From Bacteroidota bacterium (GTDB taxonomy: Bacteria; Bacteroidota; Kryptoniia; Kryptoniales; JAKASW01), in NCBI GenBank assembly GCA_021796055.1, contig JAJYOS010000245.1:1-8400 (forward strand): a stretch of DNA of 8,400 nt, read 5' to 3'. Both the position numbers and the translations under genes were made by a program. Below, piece by piece: positions 1 to 6,175 of the stretch; positions within the stretch are counted from its first letter, which is position 1, and each line of letters opens with the position of its first letter. The notes under the pieces are model-generated. The model worked only from the letters and a program-made list of their open reading frames with translations, was not told the DNA's origin and did not search any database.

Positions 1-331
1 CGATCAAGAAGATAGTAGACCAGTCGCAGGAACTCAAGCTCGGGCTTCTTGAAATTGTAGAACCCCTCAACGAAGGCCGTTATCTTCTGCGGGAAACGCC
101 TGTCGAGCGTGTCACCCGACTTCATAAGGCCGCCATTCACGAGAGACAGAAGTCCGGGGTTATCTGTCAGGCCGGTGCCGAGCTCCTCCTCGTACCCGGA
201 ATATATTCTGTGGAACTCTTCCAGCTTCAGACGCTCCGAATCCCCGGCTACGGACGCCATCTTCCCGTAATCGTCCGGGGTAATTCCGTTCTCTTTCAGG
301 TATCCGATCTGGTCTACTATCTTCTTGATCG
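1..331. repeat. 23-bp perfect inverted repeat, arms 1-23 and 309-331
   Basis: Bases 1-23 are the exact reverse complement of 309-331, matching 23 of 23; the flanking bases 24/308 and 25/307 do not pair. The left arm begins at the window edge, so the repeat may extend further left. Both arms lie inside addB, where they encode about residues 227-233 (LVYYLLD) and 124-131 (TIKKIVDQ) of the same protein. A match this long over 285 bp is not expected by chance. It may be a real inverted repeat or a fold-back chimera or assembly artefact at a contig end. Confidence 0.9.
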
Positions 332-701
332 TGCCGATTGGCGCGATCCCCTTTCTCGCACCGGCACGGTATGAAGCGTACCTGAAGAATTTGTAGTCGC
401 CGGCCGAAAGTACTCTGCTGACTATCATTCCCTGCATCGACGGAGAGATCACGCGCCTGCCGGTCGACAGGAGTTTGAAGATCTCGTGAGCAAAGAGTTC
501 CAGCGTGTAGACGGGAAGGCTTCCGAACATGGCATCGCTTACGAGCTCGCGTTGAAGCTCGCGCACACGTCTTCGCGTTGGTACTATATAGATGTAGTCG
601 TAGGTTCGCGTTTTTGAGGCTGCCGCCGACAGTTTCCGCACCGCCGCTGCGAAATCCGGCTCCGGACTTCCCTCGTAATTTCTCCCGAGAACAATGGCCA
701 T
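1..701 (-). CDS. addB: AddB-like helicase/nuclease subunit, N-terminal part (3' end outside window)
   Basis: AddB pairs with AddA in the double-strand-break end-resection helicase-nuclease that feeds RecA loading (family knowledge). The frame is open for 233 codons from an ATG at 699-701 and runs off the window at base 1, so only the N-terminal fifth or so is visible. Seen: a beta-strand/helix motif IVPTRRRVRELQREL at residues 39-53, then LPVYTLELFAHEIF (62-75), and VEGFYNF followed by ELEFLRL (211-227). These resemble the inactivated helicase core of AddB. There is no Walker A motif (GxxGxGK) in the visible part, so ATP hydrolysis by this end is not supported. The C-terminal nuclease domain lies outside the window. 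The ATG shares one base with the rmuC stop codon (TAATG) and has no strong Shine-Dalgarno next to it, so translation is probably coupled to rmuC. Residues 227-233 are encoded by the terminal inverted-repeat arm and may be artefactual. It could also be a more general PD-(D/E)XK family protein; AddB is preferred. Confidence 0.72.
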   Translation of the reverse strand, partial: MAIVLGRNYEGSPEPDFAAAVRKLSAAASKTRTYDYIYIVPTRRRVRELQRELVSDAMFGSLPVYTLELFAHEIFKLLSTGRRVISPSMQGMIVSRVLSAGDYKFFRYASYRAGARKGIAPIGTIKKIVDQIGYLKENGITPDDYGKMASVAGDSERLKLEEFHRIYSGYEEELGTGLTDNPGLLSLVNGGLMKSGDTLDRRFPQKITAFVEGFYNFKKPELEFLRLVYYLLD

Positions 702-1900
702 TATTTTATTTTCGGCGGTTCCTCGTCGATCTTCGCTATCCCCTGGAGCCTTTCTCTGAATCTCCCGAGCGCCTCGTGCGAGTCCCCGTATTTGTTGGAG
801 GCGTTTCTCAGATGGTTGCCGAGGGTTTCGAAATTATCGTCGAACTTCGCCAGCGAATTCTCGAGCTGCGCAAGCTGGTCTCTCACCCGCTCGGCGTTTT
901 TTTCAATTTGCATCCCCTTCAGGCCGATGGCGATCGCCTGTATGTACGCGTAGAAGCTGTTCGGCGACGCCGCGACCACATGTTTCTTCATCGCGTAGCG
1001 GTAAGCGCTGTTCTCGTCGTTATCGGAGATCAGGAGCTCGTAGTACATGCTTTCCGACGGGATGAACATGATCGCGAAGTCGAACGTGTTTTCGGCGGGC
1101 CTGATATACTTCTCCGCGATGTCGTCAATCTGTTTCTTGACGACGGTGGAAAACCTGTTGAGCGCTGTGTTCTTCTCCGCATCCGTCGCCGCTTCGATAT
1201 ATCTCTGAAACTCGTCCTTTGGAAATTTGGAGTCGATAGGGATCATTCTCTCCGATGTTCTTATCACCGCATCCACTTTCGACCCGTCCCTGAAGGCGTA
1301 CTGGAACTCGTAGAAGCCCTGCGGTATTACCTGCTTGATGAGTTCTTCGAGCAGCGTCTCGCCGAGATTTCCACGCAGCTTCGGCGAGCTAAGTATGCTC
1401 TGCAGTTCGTTTATCTGCTTCCCGATCTCCAGCATGTTATTGCTCGACTCTTTCAGTTCGCCGAAATCCTGTTTCAACGAGGAAAAGAGCTTGTTTGCCT
1501 CGGAAAGCTGCCCGCCGAGGTGTCCTTCGAAGCTCGAAAGCCTTTGCTCGACGGAGCCGCGCAGACTCTCAACCTGCTTACCCACCAGCTCGGTGAGGTG
1601 AGACACCTGGCCGGTGAGCTGCTCCACCTGTGAATTTGTGCCCGCGCGGTTTTCTTCCATGCTCTTCGAGAGCGTGTTGCTGACGAGCTGGAGCGTGCTC
1701 GCCACCGTTTCGCTGTTGGACCTCGTAGTGTCGGCCACAGACTTCACCGCCGACTCCACATCGGCCTTGAAAAGTGCAAAGAGCTGCATCGCCTGGTCCG
1801 ATGAGGACTGCTGCTTAACCGACAGGTTTTTGAACTGGACGAGGATATAGATCAATGCAACGACCACTACCGCTACCGCCGTTAGAACCACAACCTCCAT
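701..1900 (-). CDS. rmuC: RmuC family DNA recombination protein
   Basis: RmuC proteins (PF02646) limit DNA rearrangements at inverted repeats and have a predicted PD-(D/E)XK-like nuclease fold; the biochemical reaction is poorly defined. This 399-residue protein has the usual layout. An N-terminal membrane segment (about residues 3-22, MEVVVLTAVAVVVVALIYIL) precedes a long Gln/Ser/Glu-rich helical region (about 28-170, coiled-coil-like with repeated Leu/Val spacing). The RmuC domain follows, with RGNLGE (176-181), VDAVIR (209-214) and the signature IPIDSKFP (220-227), in which D210, D223 and K225 are the probable active-site positions. The length is normal for the family. The ATG at 1898-1900 is favoured by a strong Shine-Dalgarno (AGGAGAG at about 1904-1910, minus strand) just upstream. 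Its stop overlaps the addB start by one base. The upstream gap of 206 bp to DUF58 suggests its own promoter, although none was clear. Confidence 0.93.
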   Translation of the reverse strand: MEVVVLTAVAVVVVALIYILVQFKNLSVKQQSSSDQAMQLFALFKADVESAVKSVADTTRSNSETVASTLQLVSNTLSKSMEENRAGTNSQVEQLTGQVSHLTELVGKQVESLRGSVEQRLSSFEGHLGGQLSEANKLFSSLKQDFGELKESSNNMLEIGKQINELQSILSSPKLRGNLGETLLEELIKQVIPQGFYEFQYAFRDGSKVDAVIRTSERMIPIDSKFPKDEFQRYIEAATDAEKNTALNRFSTVVKKQIDDIAEKYIRPAENTFDFAIMFIPSESMYYELLISDNDENSAYRYAMKKHVVAASPNSFYAYIQAIAIGLKGMQIEKNAERVRDQLAQLENSLAKFDDNFETLGNHLRNASNKYGDSHEALGRFRERLQGIAKIDEEPPKIK

Positions 1901-1910
1901 CTTCTCTCCT

Positions 1911-1922
1911 TGATCCGGATCA
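1911..1922. promoter_or_regulatory. 12-bp perfect palindrome upstream of rmuC
   Basis: TGATCCGGATCA is its own reverse complement and abuts the rmuC Shine-Dalgarno (1904-1910). The position would suit an operator for a dimeric repressor. As RNA it could form only a tight, loopless stem, so a DNA-level role is more likely if there is any. No regulator is known for it, and a 12-bp palindrome can arise by chance. Confidence 0.3.
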
Positions 1923-1930
1923 GCCCGGAC

Positions 1931-1999
1931 TTAAACAATAAGAAAATTCGAAATGCCAAATCCTAAACTCAAAAGAAATTCCAATCTCAAAAACTCTTG
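1931..1999. repeat. Degenerate low-complexity AATTC/GAAAT/CAAAT intergenic tract
   Basis: This stretch of the DUF58-rmuC gap is strongly purine-skewed on the plus strand and built from imperfect units such as AAATTCGAAATGCC, AAATCCTAAACTC and GAAATTCCAATCTC. Read on the minus strand it is the GGAATTTC/GGATTTGG/CATTTCGAATTT style of text that occurs between genes in several bacterial phyla. No open frame, promoter or RNA gene was recognised in it. The unit boundaries are loose, so the repeat call is tentative. Confidence 0.4.
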
Positions 2000-2051
2000 T
2001 TACGAAATCCTCTGCGCAGTAATTTCGTGACCGGGTGATTTTATTTCGTAA
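2000..2051 (-). terminator. Alternative hairpin arms between DUF58 and rmuC (possible weak terminator)
   Basis: The arm TTACGAAAT (2000-2008) can pair perfectly over 9 bp with ATTTCGTAA (2043-2051). It can also pair with ATTTCGTGA (2022-2030, one G-U pair) around a 13-nt loop that contains the palindrome CTGCGCAG. On the minus strand the shorter hairpin follows DUF58 and is followed, about 9 nt later, by a run of five T. That is compatible with a weak terminator for DUF58 or with an attenuator-like switch before rmuC. The stem is AT-rich and the T-run is distant, so confidence is low. Confidence 0.25.
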
Positions 2052-2106
2052 GTGAATTGACTTCCATGCCTGATGTTTCGACAGAAGTAATCTGCATTAC
2101 CGCGAT

Positions 2107-3006
2107 TCAAAACATTTTCTTCCGTCGAGTCAGATATGCCGTAAGAGCCTTATCGAACGGCGTGGACGTGCTGAGCAGGGCATAGTCGATATCGTTTTCG
2201 AAGCACCTGCTCTTGAGGTCGCGCACAAACCTGTCGACACTTTTCTTGTAAGCCGACCTCAGTGCTGACACCTGGGTCGGGATGCGCTCACCGGTCTCCA
2301 TGTCCGTAAAAACTGCGTCGGCAGGAAAATCGAGGTTCAGCTCGGAATCGTCCAGAACCTGGAACGCAATCACCTCGTTCTTTCTGTGCCTGAAATGCTT
2401 GAGGGCGGTGATCACGTTTTTTGTGTCGTCGAGGAAATCGCTTATCACGATGATCAGCCCCCGCCTTTTTATTCTCTCGGCAAGGGACGAGAGCGCGTTG
2501 GCCGTCGAGGTCTTCGACTGCGGCCGGAGACCGGACAGTTCGGTCAGCAGGAGTTTCATGTACGAATAAGTAAGGTGAGGTTCGTAGAAACGTCTCACCG
2601 ACTCGTCGTAGACAGCCAGTCCGGAGGCGTCCTGCTGCTTCATCATGAGGTAGATAAGGCCGGCAGCCAGGTAAGAAGCGTATTCCAGCTTCGTGATACT
2701 GCCGTCTCGCTTGAACCCCATCGAGTTGCTGGCGTCGATGAGGATGTATGCCTTCAGGTTTGTCTCTTCCTCATATTGCTTAATATAGAGCCGGTCGCTG
2801 CGCCCGTAGACCTTCCAGTCGATATTCCCGATGTCGTCGCCGGGGAAATACTGGCGGTGCTCGGCGAACTCCACGCTGAAACCATGGTAGGGAGACCGGT
2901 GCATTCCAATGAGAAATCCTTCGACGATGAGCCTGGCCCGCAGCTCCATGTTGGAGAGCTGTGAGATGAAGCTCGGTGTCAGCATCTTAAGCGCGTTTTC
3001 GCTCAT
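2107..3006 (-). CDS. DUF58 domain (vWA-like) protein, soluble
   Basis: DUF58 proteins (PF01882) have a von Willebrand factor A-like fold and usually work with a MoxR AAA+ ATPase, probably in assembly or activation of other proteins; the exact function is unknown. The 299-residue protein shows the family signature FAEHRQYFPGDDIGNIDWK (residues 47-65), GRSDRLYIKQYEEET (68-82), a MIDAS-like D91-A-S93-N-S95 with S95 followed by Met, and the late vWA strand VISDFLDD near 190-200. No membrane segment is visible, so it is cytoplasmic, as in the short DUF58 class. The ATG at 3004-3006 is set by an in-frame TAA five codons upstream. A GGAGGGGGAG tract lies on the minus strand but about 20 nt away, too far for a normal Shine-Dalgarno. 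No moxR gene lies directly upstream: the next gene is fur, transcribed divergently. It is therefore an apparently separate DUF58 gene. Confidence 0.9.
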   Translation of the reverse strand: MSENALKMLTPSFISQLSNMELRARLIVEGFLIGMHRSPYHGFSVEFAEHRQYFPGDDIGNIDWKVYGRSDRLYIKQYEEETNLKAYILIDASNSMGFKRDGSITKLEYASYLAAGLIYLMMKQQDASGLAVYDESVRRFYEPHLTYSYMKLLLTELSGLRPQSKTSTANALSSLAERIKRRGLIIVISDFLDDTKNVITALKHFRHRKNEVIAFQVLDDSELNLDFPADAVFTDMETGERIPTQVSALRSAYKKSVDRFVRDLKSRCFENDIDYALLSTSTPFDKALTAYLTRRKKMF

Positions 3007-3069
3007 ATCTAGACAAATTTACGGAACTCCCCCTCCAAAACCATGAGCGAACTTTCCGCGTTCAATCCC

Positions 3070-3096
3070 TTGACATTCCGGCAGTGAAAGCATAAT
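3070..3096 (+). promoter_or_regulatory. Candidate promoter for the fur-feo operon
   Basis: A consensus -35 box TTGACA (3070-3075) is followed by CATAAT (3091-3096), five of six to the -10 consensus. The 15-bp spacer is shorter than ideal. Transcription would begin near 3103, leaving a leader of about 150 nt before fur. If the organism uses a Bacteroidota-type sigma factor, this consensus may not apply. Confidence 0.4.
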
Positions 3097-3121
3097 TTAG
3101 ACGTGGTCTTAATAACGGCAA
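3094..3121 (-). promoter_or_regulatory. Candidate divergent promoter for DUF58
   Basis: On the minus strand TTGCCG (3121-3116) and TAAATT (3099-3094) are separated by 16 bp, each matching four of six consensus positions. The -10 overlaps the candidate fur -10 on the opposite strand, so the two promoters would compete or be regulated together. The match is modest. Confidence 0.28.
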
Positions 3122-3129
3122 CTGAAACA

Positions 3130-3141
3130 GTGAATATTCAC
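3130..3141. promoter_or_regulatory. 12-bp palindrome in fur leader, candidate operator
   Basis: GTGAATATTCAC is a perfect palindrome about 30 nt downstream of the predicted fur start site and between the two divergent genes. A site here would suit autoregulation by Fur. However, it does not match the classical 19-bp GATAATGATAATCATTATC box well, and its symmetry is even rather than odd-centred, so assignment to Fur is only a guess. Confidence 0.3.
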
Positions 3142-3168
3142 ATAGCGCAGGACCAGCAGCGAACCGGA

Positions 3169-3179
3169 ATCGGACCGAT
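3169..3179. promoter_or_regulatory. Second short inverted repeat in fur leader
   Basis: ATCGG-A-CCGAT is a perfect 5-1-5 inverted repeat 75 bp upstream of the fur start codon. It is short and could be chance. The rest of the 3007-3253 gap contains no other feature that I recognise. Confidence 0.2.
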
Positions 3180-3253
3180 AATTTCACACTCGGGTTCACG
3201 GTTCAATACAGTATCAGGAGCCGGAGTCTCCAAATTCAAACGGTAAAGGTACG

Positions 3254-3688
3254 ATGGACACGGCAAAGCAGAAGTTCGAAGGTTACTTGCGGGAAGAGAA
3301 TTACCGCGTTACGCCTGAGAGGTTCGAAGTCCTCGACGCGGTTATGGCGACGAACGGACACTTCGACGCCGACGAGCTATTCCTCACCCTCAAGCGAACC
3401 GGCAGCAAAGTCTCCAGAGCGACAGTGTATAACACTCTGGATATCCTCGAGGAATGCGAGCTCGTCTTCAAGACCCGACTCAAGGACCACGGCTCGAGGT
3501 ACGAGAAGGCATTCGGGAGATCTCATCACGATCACCTCGTCTGCATCAAATGCGGAAAAATAGTCGAGTTCGTCGACGACGGAATCGAACAGGGTCAACA
3601 GGCAATTGCAAAGAAATTCAGGTTTACGCTCATCAGCCATTCTCACCAGATCTTCGGCCTGTGCCCGGACTGCAAGAACGGCGAATGA
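3254..3688 (+). CDS. fur: Ferric uptake regulator Fur
   Basis: Fur is a dimeric, metal-dependent DNA-binding repressor that represses iron-uptake genes when Fe(II) is plentiful. The 144-residue protein is normal length. It has an N-terminal winged helix with the recognition helix at SRATVYNTLDIL (residues 54-65) and a hinge near 80-88. The dimerisation domain follows, with the Fur-type metal motif HHDHLVC (91-97). Two CxxC pairs, C97/C100 and C137/C140, are the usual structural zinc site, and H129/H131 follow the last strand. The HHDH motif favours Fur over PerR or Zur. The ATG is preceded by AAAGG (3245-3249) with a 4-nt gap. It is first in an operon with feoA 21 bp downstream, so it probably controls the adjacent Fe(II) transporter and itself. 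Zur or another paralogue cannot be fully excluded from sequence alone, but the feo context supports Fur. Confidence 0.93.
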   Translation: MDTAKQKFEGYLREENYRVTPERFEVLDAVMATNGHFDADELFLTLKRTGSKVSRATVYNTLDILEECELVFKTRLKDHGSRYEKAFGRSHHDHLVCIKCGKIVEFVDDGIEQGQQAIAKKFRFTLISHSHQIFGLCPDCKNGE

Positions 3689-3709
3689 AGAAAGAGATGC
3701 AGCATCCTC

Positions 3710-4006
3710 ATGACATTTTTCGGAGATCGCTCAGTAAAGGCAGAAGCAGCCCGAGCCGCAAAAAAAGTCGCATTGAAGCCGACTGATCAAAGGAAGACCA
3801 TTAAAGATCTCAAGGTCGGTGACACCGCTCAGATAGTGGACTTCATCATCGAGAACGAGCCGGTGAGAAAAATCCAGGCGATGGGCCTGAGGCGGGGAAA
3901 GAAGGTCACCATCATGCAGAAGCTCGGAAGGGGCATCGTGGTGAAGACCAGCAATTCGAGGATCGTAATAACGGTGGACGTTGCCAGGAACGTAGAGGTC
4001 AAATGA
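3710..4006 (+). CDS. feoA: FeoA, SH3-like partner of FeoB, with N-terminal extension
   Basis: FeoA is a small cytoplasmic SH3-fold protein needed for FeoB-mediated Fe(II) uptake, probably through contact with FeoB. The core spans residues 30-98, with LKVGDTAQIVDF (34-45), IQAMGLRRGKKVTIMQ (55-70) and the terminal strands IVVKTSNSRIVIT and VARNVEVK, which is the typical FeoA pattern. About 28 residues precede the core (MTFFGDRSVK then an Ala/Lys-rich stretch). Typical FeoA proteins of about 75-85 residues start close to the core. A TTG codon at Leu22 (base 3773) is an alternative start, but it has no obvious Shine-Dalgarno, whereas AAAGAGA (3691-3697) lies upstream of the ATG at 3710. The start is therefore uncertain. 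The gene is 21 bp after fur, and its TGA overlaps the feoB ATG (ATGA, 4003-4006). Confidence 0.9.
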   Translation: MTFFGDRSVKAEAARAAKKVALKPTDQRKTIKDLKVGDTAQIVDFIIENEPVRKIQAMGLRRGKKVTIMQKLGRGIVVKTSNSRIVITVDVARNVEVK

Positions 4007-6075
4007 ACGAGATTATCAAGGTCGCCCTCGCGGGAAATCCCAACGTCGGCAAGACCACGCTGTTAAACCACGCTGCGAAAACTAACCTCAAGGTTGGCAA
4101 CTGGGCGGGCGTAACTGTCGAGAAAAGAGAAGGGTTTCTTAACTACAAGGGGTACGACATTCACTTCATCGATCTTCCGGGGATATACACCCTCGAACCG
4201 ATCTCGGAGGATGAGTACATCGCATACAATTTCATAGCGGATGAAAAGCCCGACGTCATCGTCAACGTCATCGAGACCACGAATGCAGAGCGGGACCTGC
4301 TGCTGACAACCGAGCTCCTCGAACTGAAGAGACCGATGGTAATAGCGCTAAACATGTCCGATGAAGCGCACAAGCTCGGGATCGAGGTGGACAGCAGGCA
4401 TACCAGTGAGCTTCTCGACATCCCTGTCGTAAAAACGAACGGCAGGAACGGCGACGGCGTGAGCGAGCTCCTCGATGCAATAGTTGAGAGCGCGGAAAAC
4501 CGCCGGGTTCCGAAAACCGTCAGGTACAGCGAACACGTCGAAGACGCGCTCGGAGCTCTGGAGAGGCGGCAACACGGCGCGGAGATCGATAAACGGACCC
4601 TGCTGAGGATGCTCACCGAAGGCGACGGACAGAACGAAGAGAAGGCGAATCTCGAGAAGTTTTTCCGGAAAGATATAAACAGCATCATCAAGGACGAACG
4701 CTACGCCTTCGCGCACGGCTTCTACAACGAGGCGTTCAGGAAAAGAAAGGTTACCGCCAGGGACATAACGGACAGAATCGACAAAGTCATCCTTCACCCG
4801 ATTCTCGGCTTCTTCATTTTCCTTCTCGTAATGTTCCTCCTGTTCAAGATCTCATTCGATTTTTCGACGCCCTTCATGAACTGGACACAGGGACTCATCG
4901 ACAATTTCTTCTCGCCTCTCGTCCTCTCCTTCCTGTCGGGCGTAGGTGGCGGGAAATGGCTCCCCGACTTCTTCTCTCAGGCGATCGTCGGCGGCGTGGG
5001 TTTCGTGATCACGTTCGTGCCCCTCATAGCGATGATCTATTTCCTTATCGCCCTGCTCGAGATGTCCGGGTACATGCCACGTATCGCATTCATCATGGAC
5101 CGCTTCATGCACAGGCTCGGACTTCACGGCAAAGGCATGATCCCCCTCCTTCTCGGCTTCGGCTGCAACGTGCCCGCCGTTATGGCGACGAGGACGCTGG
5201 AGAACAAGCGCGACAAGCTTCTCGTTATGGCGATGATACCTTTCATGAGCTGCCCCGCACGACTGGTCGTCTTCTCCTTCTTCGCGGTGCTTTTTTTCGT
5301 ACACCCGGCCGTCGTGATATTCTCCCTGTACTTTCTCGGCATCGCGATCGGCCTGCTTACGGCGTTCTTCCTGCGTAAGACCGCTTACCGGGGAAAATTG
5401 TCGCATTTCGTGATGGAGCTTCCGCCATACCGCGTTCCGAGGCTCCGGACTGTGCTGCTGATCGTATGGGTCCAGGTGAAAAGCTTTCTCTACAAGGCCG
5501 GCACGGTTATCTTCGCGGCATCGGTCGCCATCTGGGTGCTCCTGAACACTCCGCCGAACCTCAAGAGCCAGTCGGACAGCGCTGCAGCCTACGTGGGAAA
5601 AGCGATCACGCCCATCCTGAAGCCGATCGGCATCAATGACTGGAGAATTTCCACGTCGCTTATCCCCGCTTTCCTGGCAAGAGAAATTGTCCTCAGCTCT
5701 ATGGGCACTATTTATTCAGCTGACGTGCACAAGAAAAACCCGGAATTCCATTTCCTCCCGGCTCTCGTGGAGCAGGCGAAGGCGCTCGGTTCCGCAACGA
5801 AGGAAAGCTTCATGTCGCTTCTCACGCCCGGCATCCAGACACTTCAAACCGATGAGGGGAACCGGAACCTTGCATCGGCCATCAGGTCAAGCTTCACGCC
5901 CGCGTCGGCTCTCTCGTTCATGATTTTCCTTCTGCTGTACACTTCGTGTCTCGCAACCGTCGCTGTCATGGCACGGGAAGGAGGGAAGACGTTTGCGTTC
6001 CTCTTCCTGGCCTACAGTTTTGTGATAGCATGGGGAGTTGCATTCGTCGTATACCAGGTCGGGAGCCTGATATGA
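4003..6075 (+). CDS. feoB: Ferrous iron transporter FeoB
   Basis: FeoB is the inner-membrane Fe(II) permease with an N-terminal GTPase domain. The 690-residue protein is somewhat shorter than E. coli FeoB (773). G domain: G1 GNPNVGKT (residues 11-18), G2 with T38 in NWAGVTVE (33-40), G3 DLPG (57-60), G4 NMSD (117-120) and a G5-like stretch KTNGRNGDGV (144-153), which lacks the usual Ser-Ala. A helical spacer, roughly 165-260, precedes the membrane domain, whose first transmembrane segment is about 267-283. Two gate motifs follow: GFGCNVPA (385-392), a variant of GFGCTVPA, and PFMSC (413-417). The cysteines C388 and C417 usually seen there are present. The C-terminal half holds further hydrophobic segments and ends with a membrane-embedded tail. 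The ATG overlaps the feoA stop and has AGAGGT (3994-3999) just upstream. The stop overlaps the next small gene. No FeoC-type winged-helix gene follows. Confidence 0.96.
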   Translation: MNEIIKVALAGNPNVGKTTLLNHAAKTNLKVGNWAGVTVEKREGFLNYKGYDIHFIDLPGIYTLEPISEDEYIAYNFIADEKPDVIVNVIETTNAERDLLLTTELLELKRPMVIALNMSDEAHKLGIEVDSRHTSELLDIPVVKTNGRNGDGVSELLDAIVESAENRRVPKTVRYSEHVEDALGALERRQHGAEIDKRTLLRMLTEGDGQNEEKANLEKFFRKDINSIIKDERYAFAHGFYNEAFRKRKVTARDITDRIDKVILHPILGFFIFLLVMFLLFKISFDFSTPFMNWTQGLIDNFFSPLVLSFLSGVGGGKWLPDFFSQAIVGGVGFVITFVPLIAMIYFLIALLEMSGYMPRIAFIMDRFMHRLGLHGKGMIPLLLGFGCNVPAVMATRTLENKRDKLLVMAMIPFMSCPARLVVFSFFAVLFFVHPAVVIFSLYFLGIAIGLLTAFFLRKTAYRGKLSHFVMELPPYRVPRLRTVLLIVWVQVKSFLYKAGTVIFAASVAIWVLLNTPPNLKSQSDSAAAYVGKAITPILKPIGINDWRISTSLIPAFLAREIVLSSMGTIYSADVHKKNPEFHFLPALVEQAKALGSATKESFMSLLTPGIQTLQTDEGNRNLASAIRSSFTPASALSFMIFLLLYTSCLATVAVMAREGGKTFAFLFLAYSFVIAWGVAFVVYQVGSLI

Positions 6076-6173
6076 CCGGAGAGATCGTGTTCTTGTCCGC
6101 TCTTGCCGTCGCCGCCGGAGCAATAATCTTCAGGACAATCAGGAAGAAGACCAAGAAGAGCTGCTGCGGGTGA
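6072..6173 (+). CDS. FeoB-associated small Cys-rich membrane peptide
   Basis: This 33-codon frame starts with an ATG that overlaps the feoB stop (ATGA, 6072-6075) and has GGGAG (6061-6065) a few bases upstream. It encodes one hydrophobic helix (about residues 5-20), a basic stretch (RTIRKKTKKS, 21-30) and the C-terminus C31-C32-G33. The layout matches the P12/FeoB-associated Cys-rich membrane protein family (PF12669), which follows feoB in many bacteria lacking FeoC. The family's cysteines are generally more numerous, so this is a minimal version. By the positive-inside rule the basic Cys end should face the cytoplasm. The role is not established; metal delivery to FeoB or complex stability has been proposed. 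The stop/start overlap, Shine-Dalgarno and position are the main support. Confidence 0.78.
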   Translation: MTGEIVFLSALAVAAGAIIFRTIRKKTKKSCCG

Positions 6174-6175
6174 AT

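Noticed and set aside
578..1633. 351-codon plus-strand open frame opposite rmuC and addB
   Set aside because: It is antisense to rmuC, whose motifs and Shine-Dalgarno are clear. The translation is Arg/Leu/Val-rich with no recognisable domain, as expected for a shadow frame.
2386..2964. 192-codon plus-strand open frame opposite DUF58
   Set aside because: It mirrors a well-supported DUF58 gene, has no family motif and no ribosome-binding site.
4348..4797. Several 70-184-codon minus-strand frames within feoB (4161-5406)
   Set aside because: feoB is unambiguous over this span; the reverse frames have no motifs and are explained by codon bias.
5946..6173. Longer 75-codon reading of the Cys-rich peptide gene
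   Set aside because: The extra N-terminal 42 codons overlap feoB and look like shadow sequence. The ATG at 6072 has the Shine-Dalgarno and the stop/start overlap.
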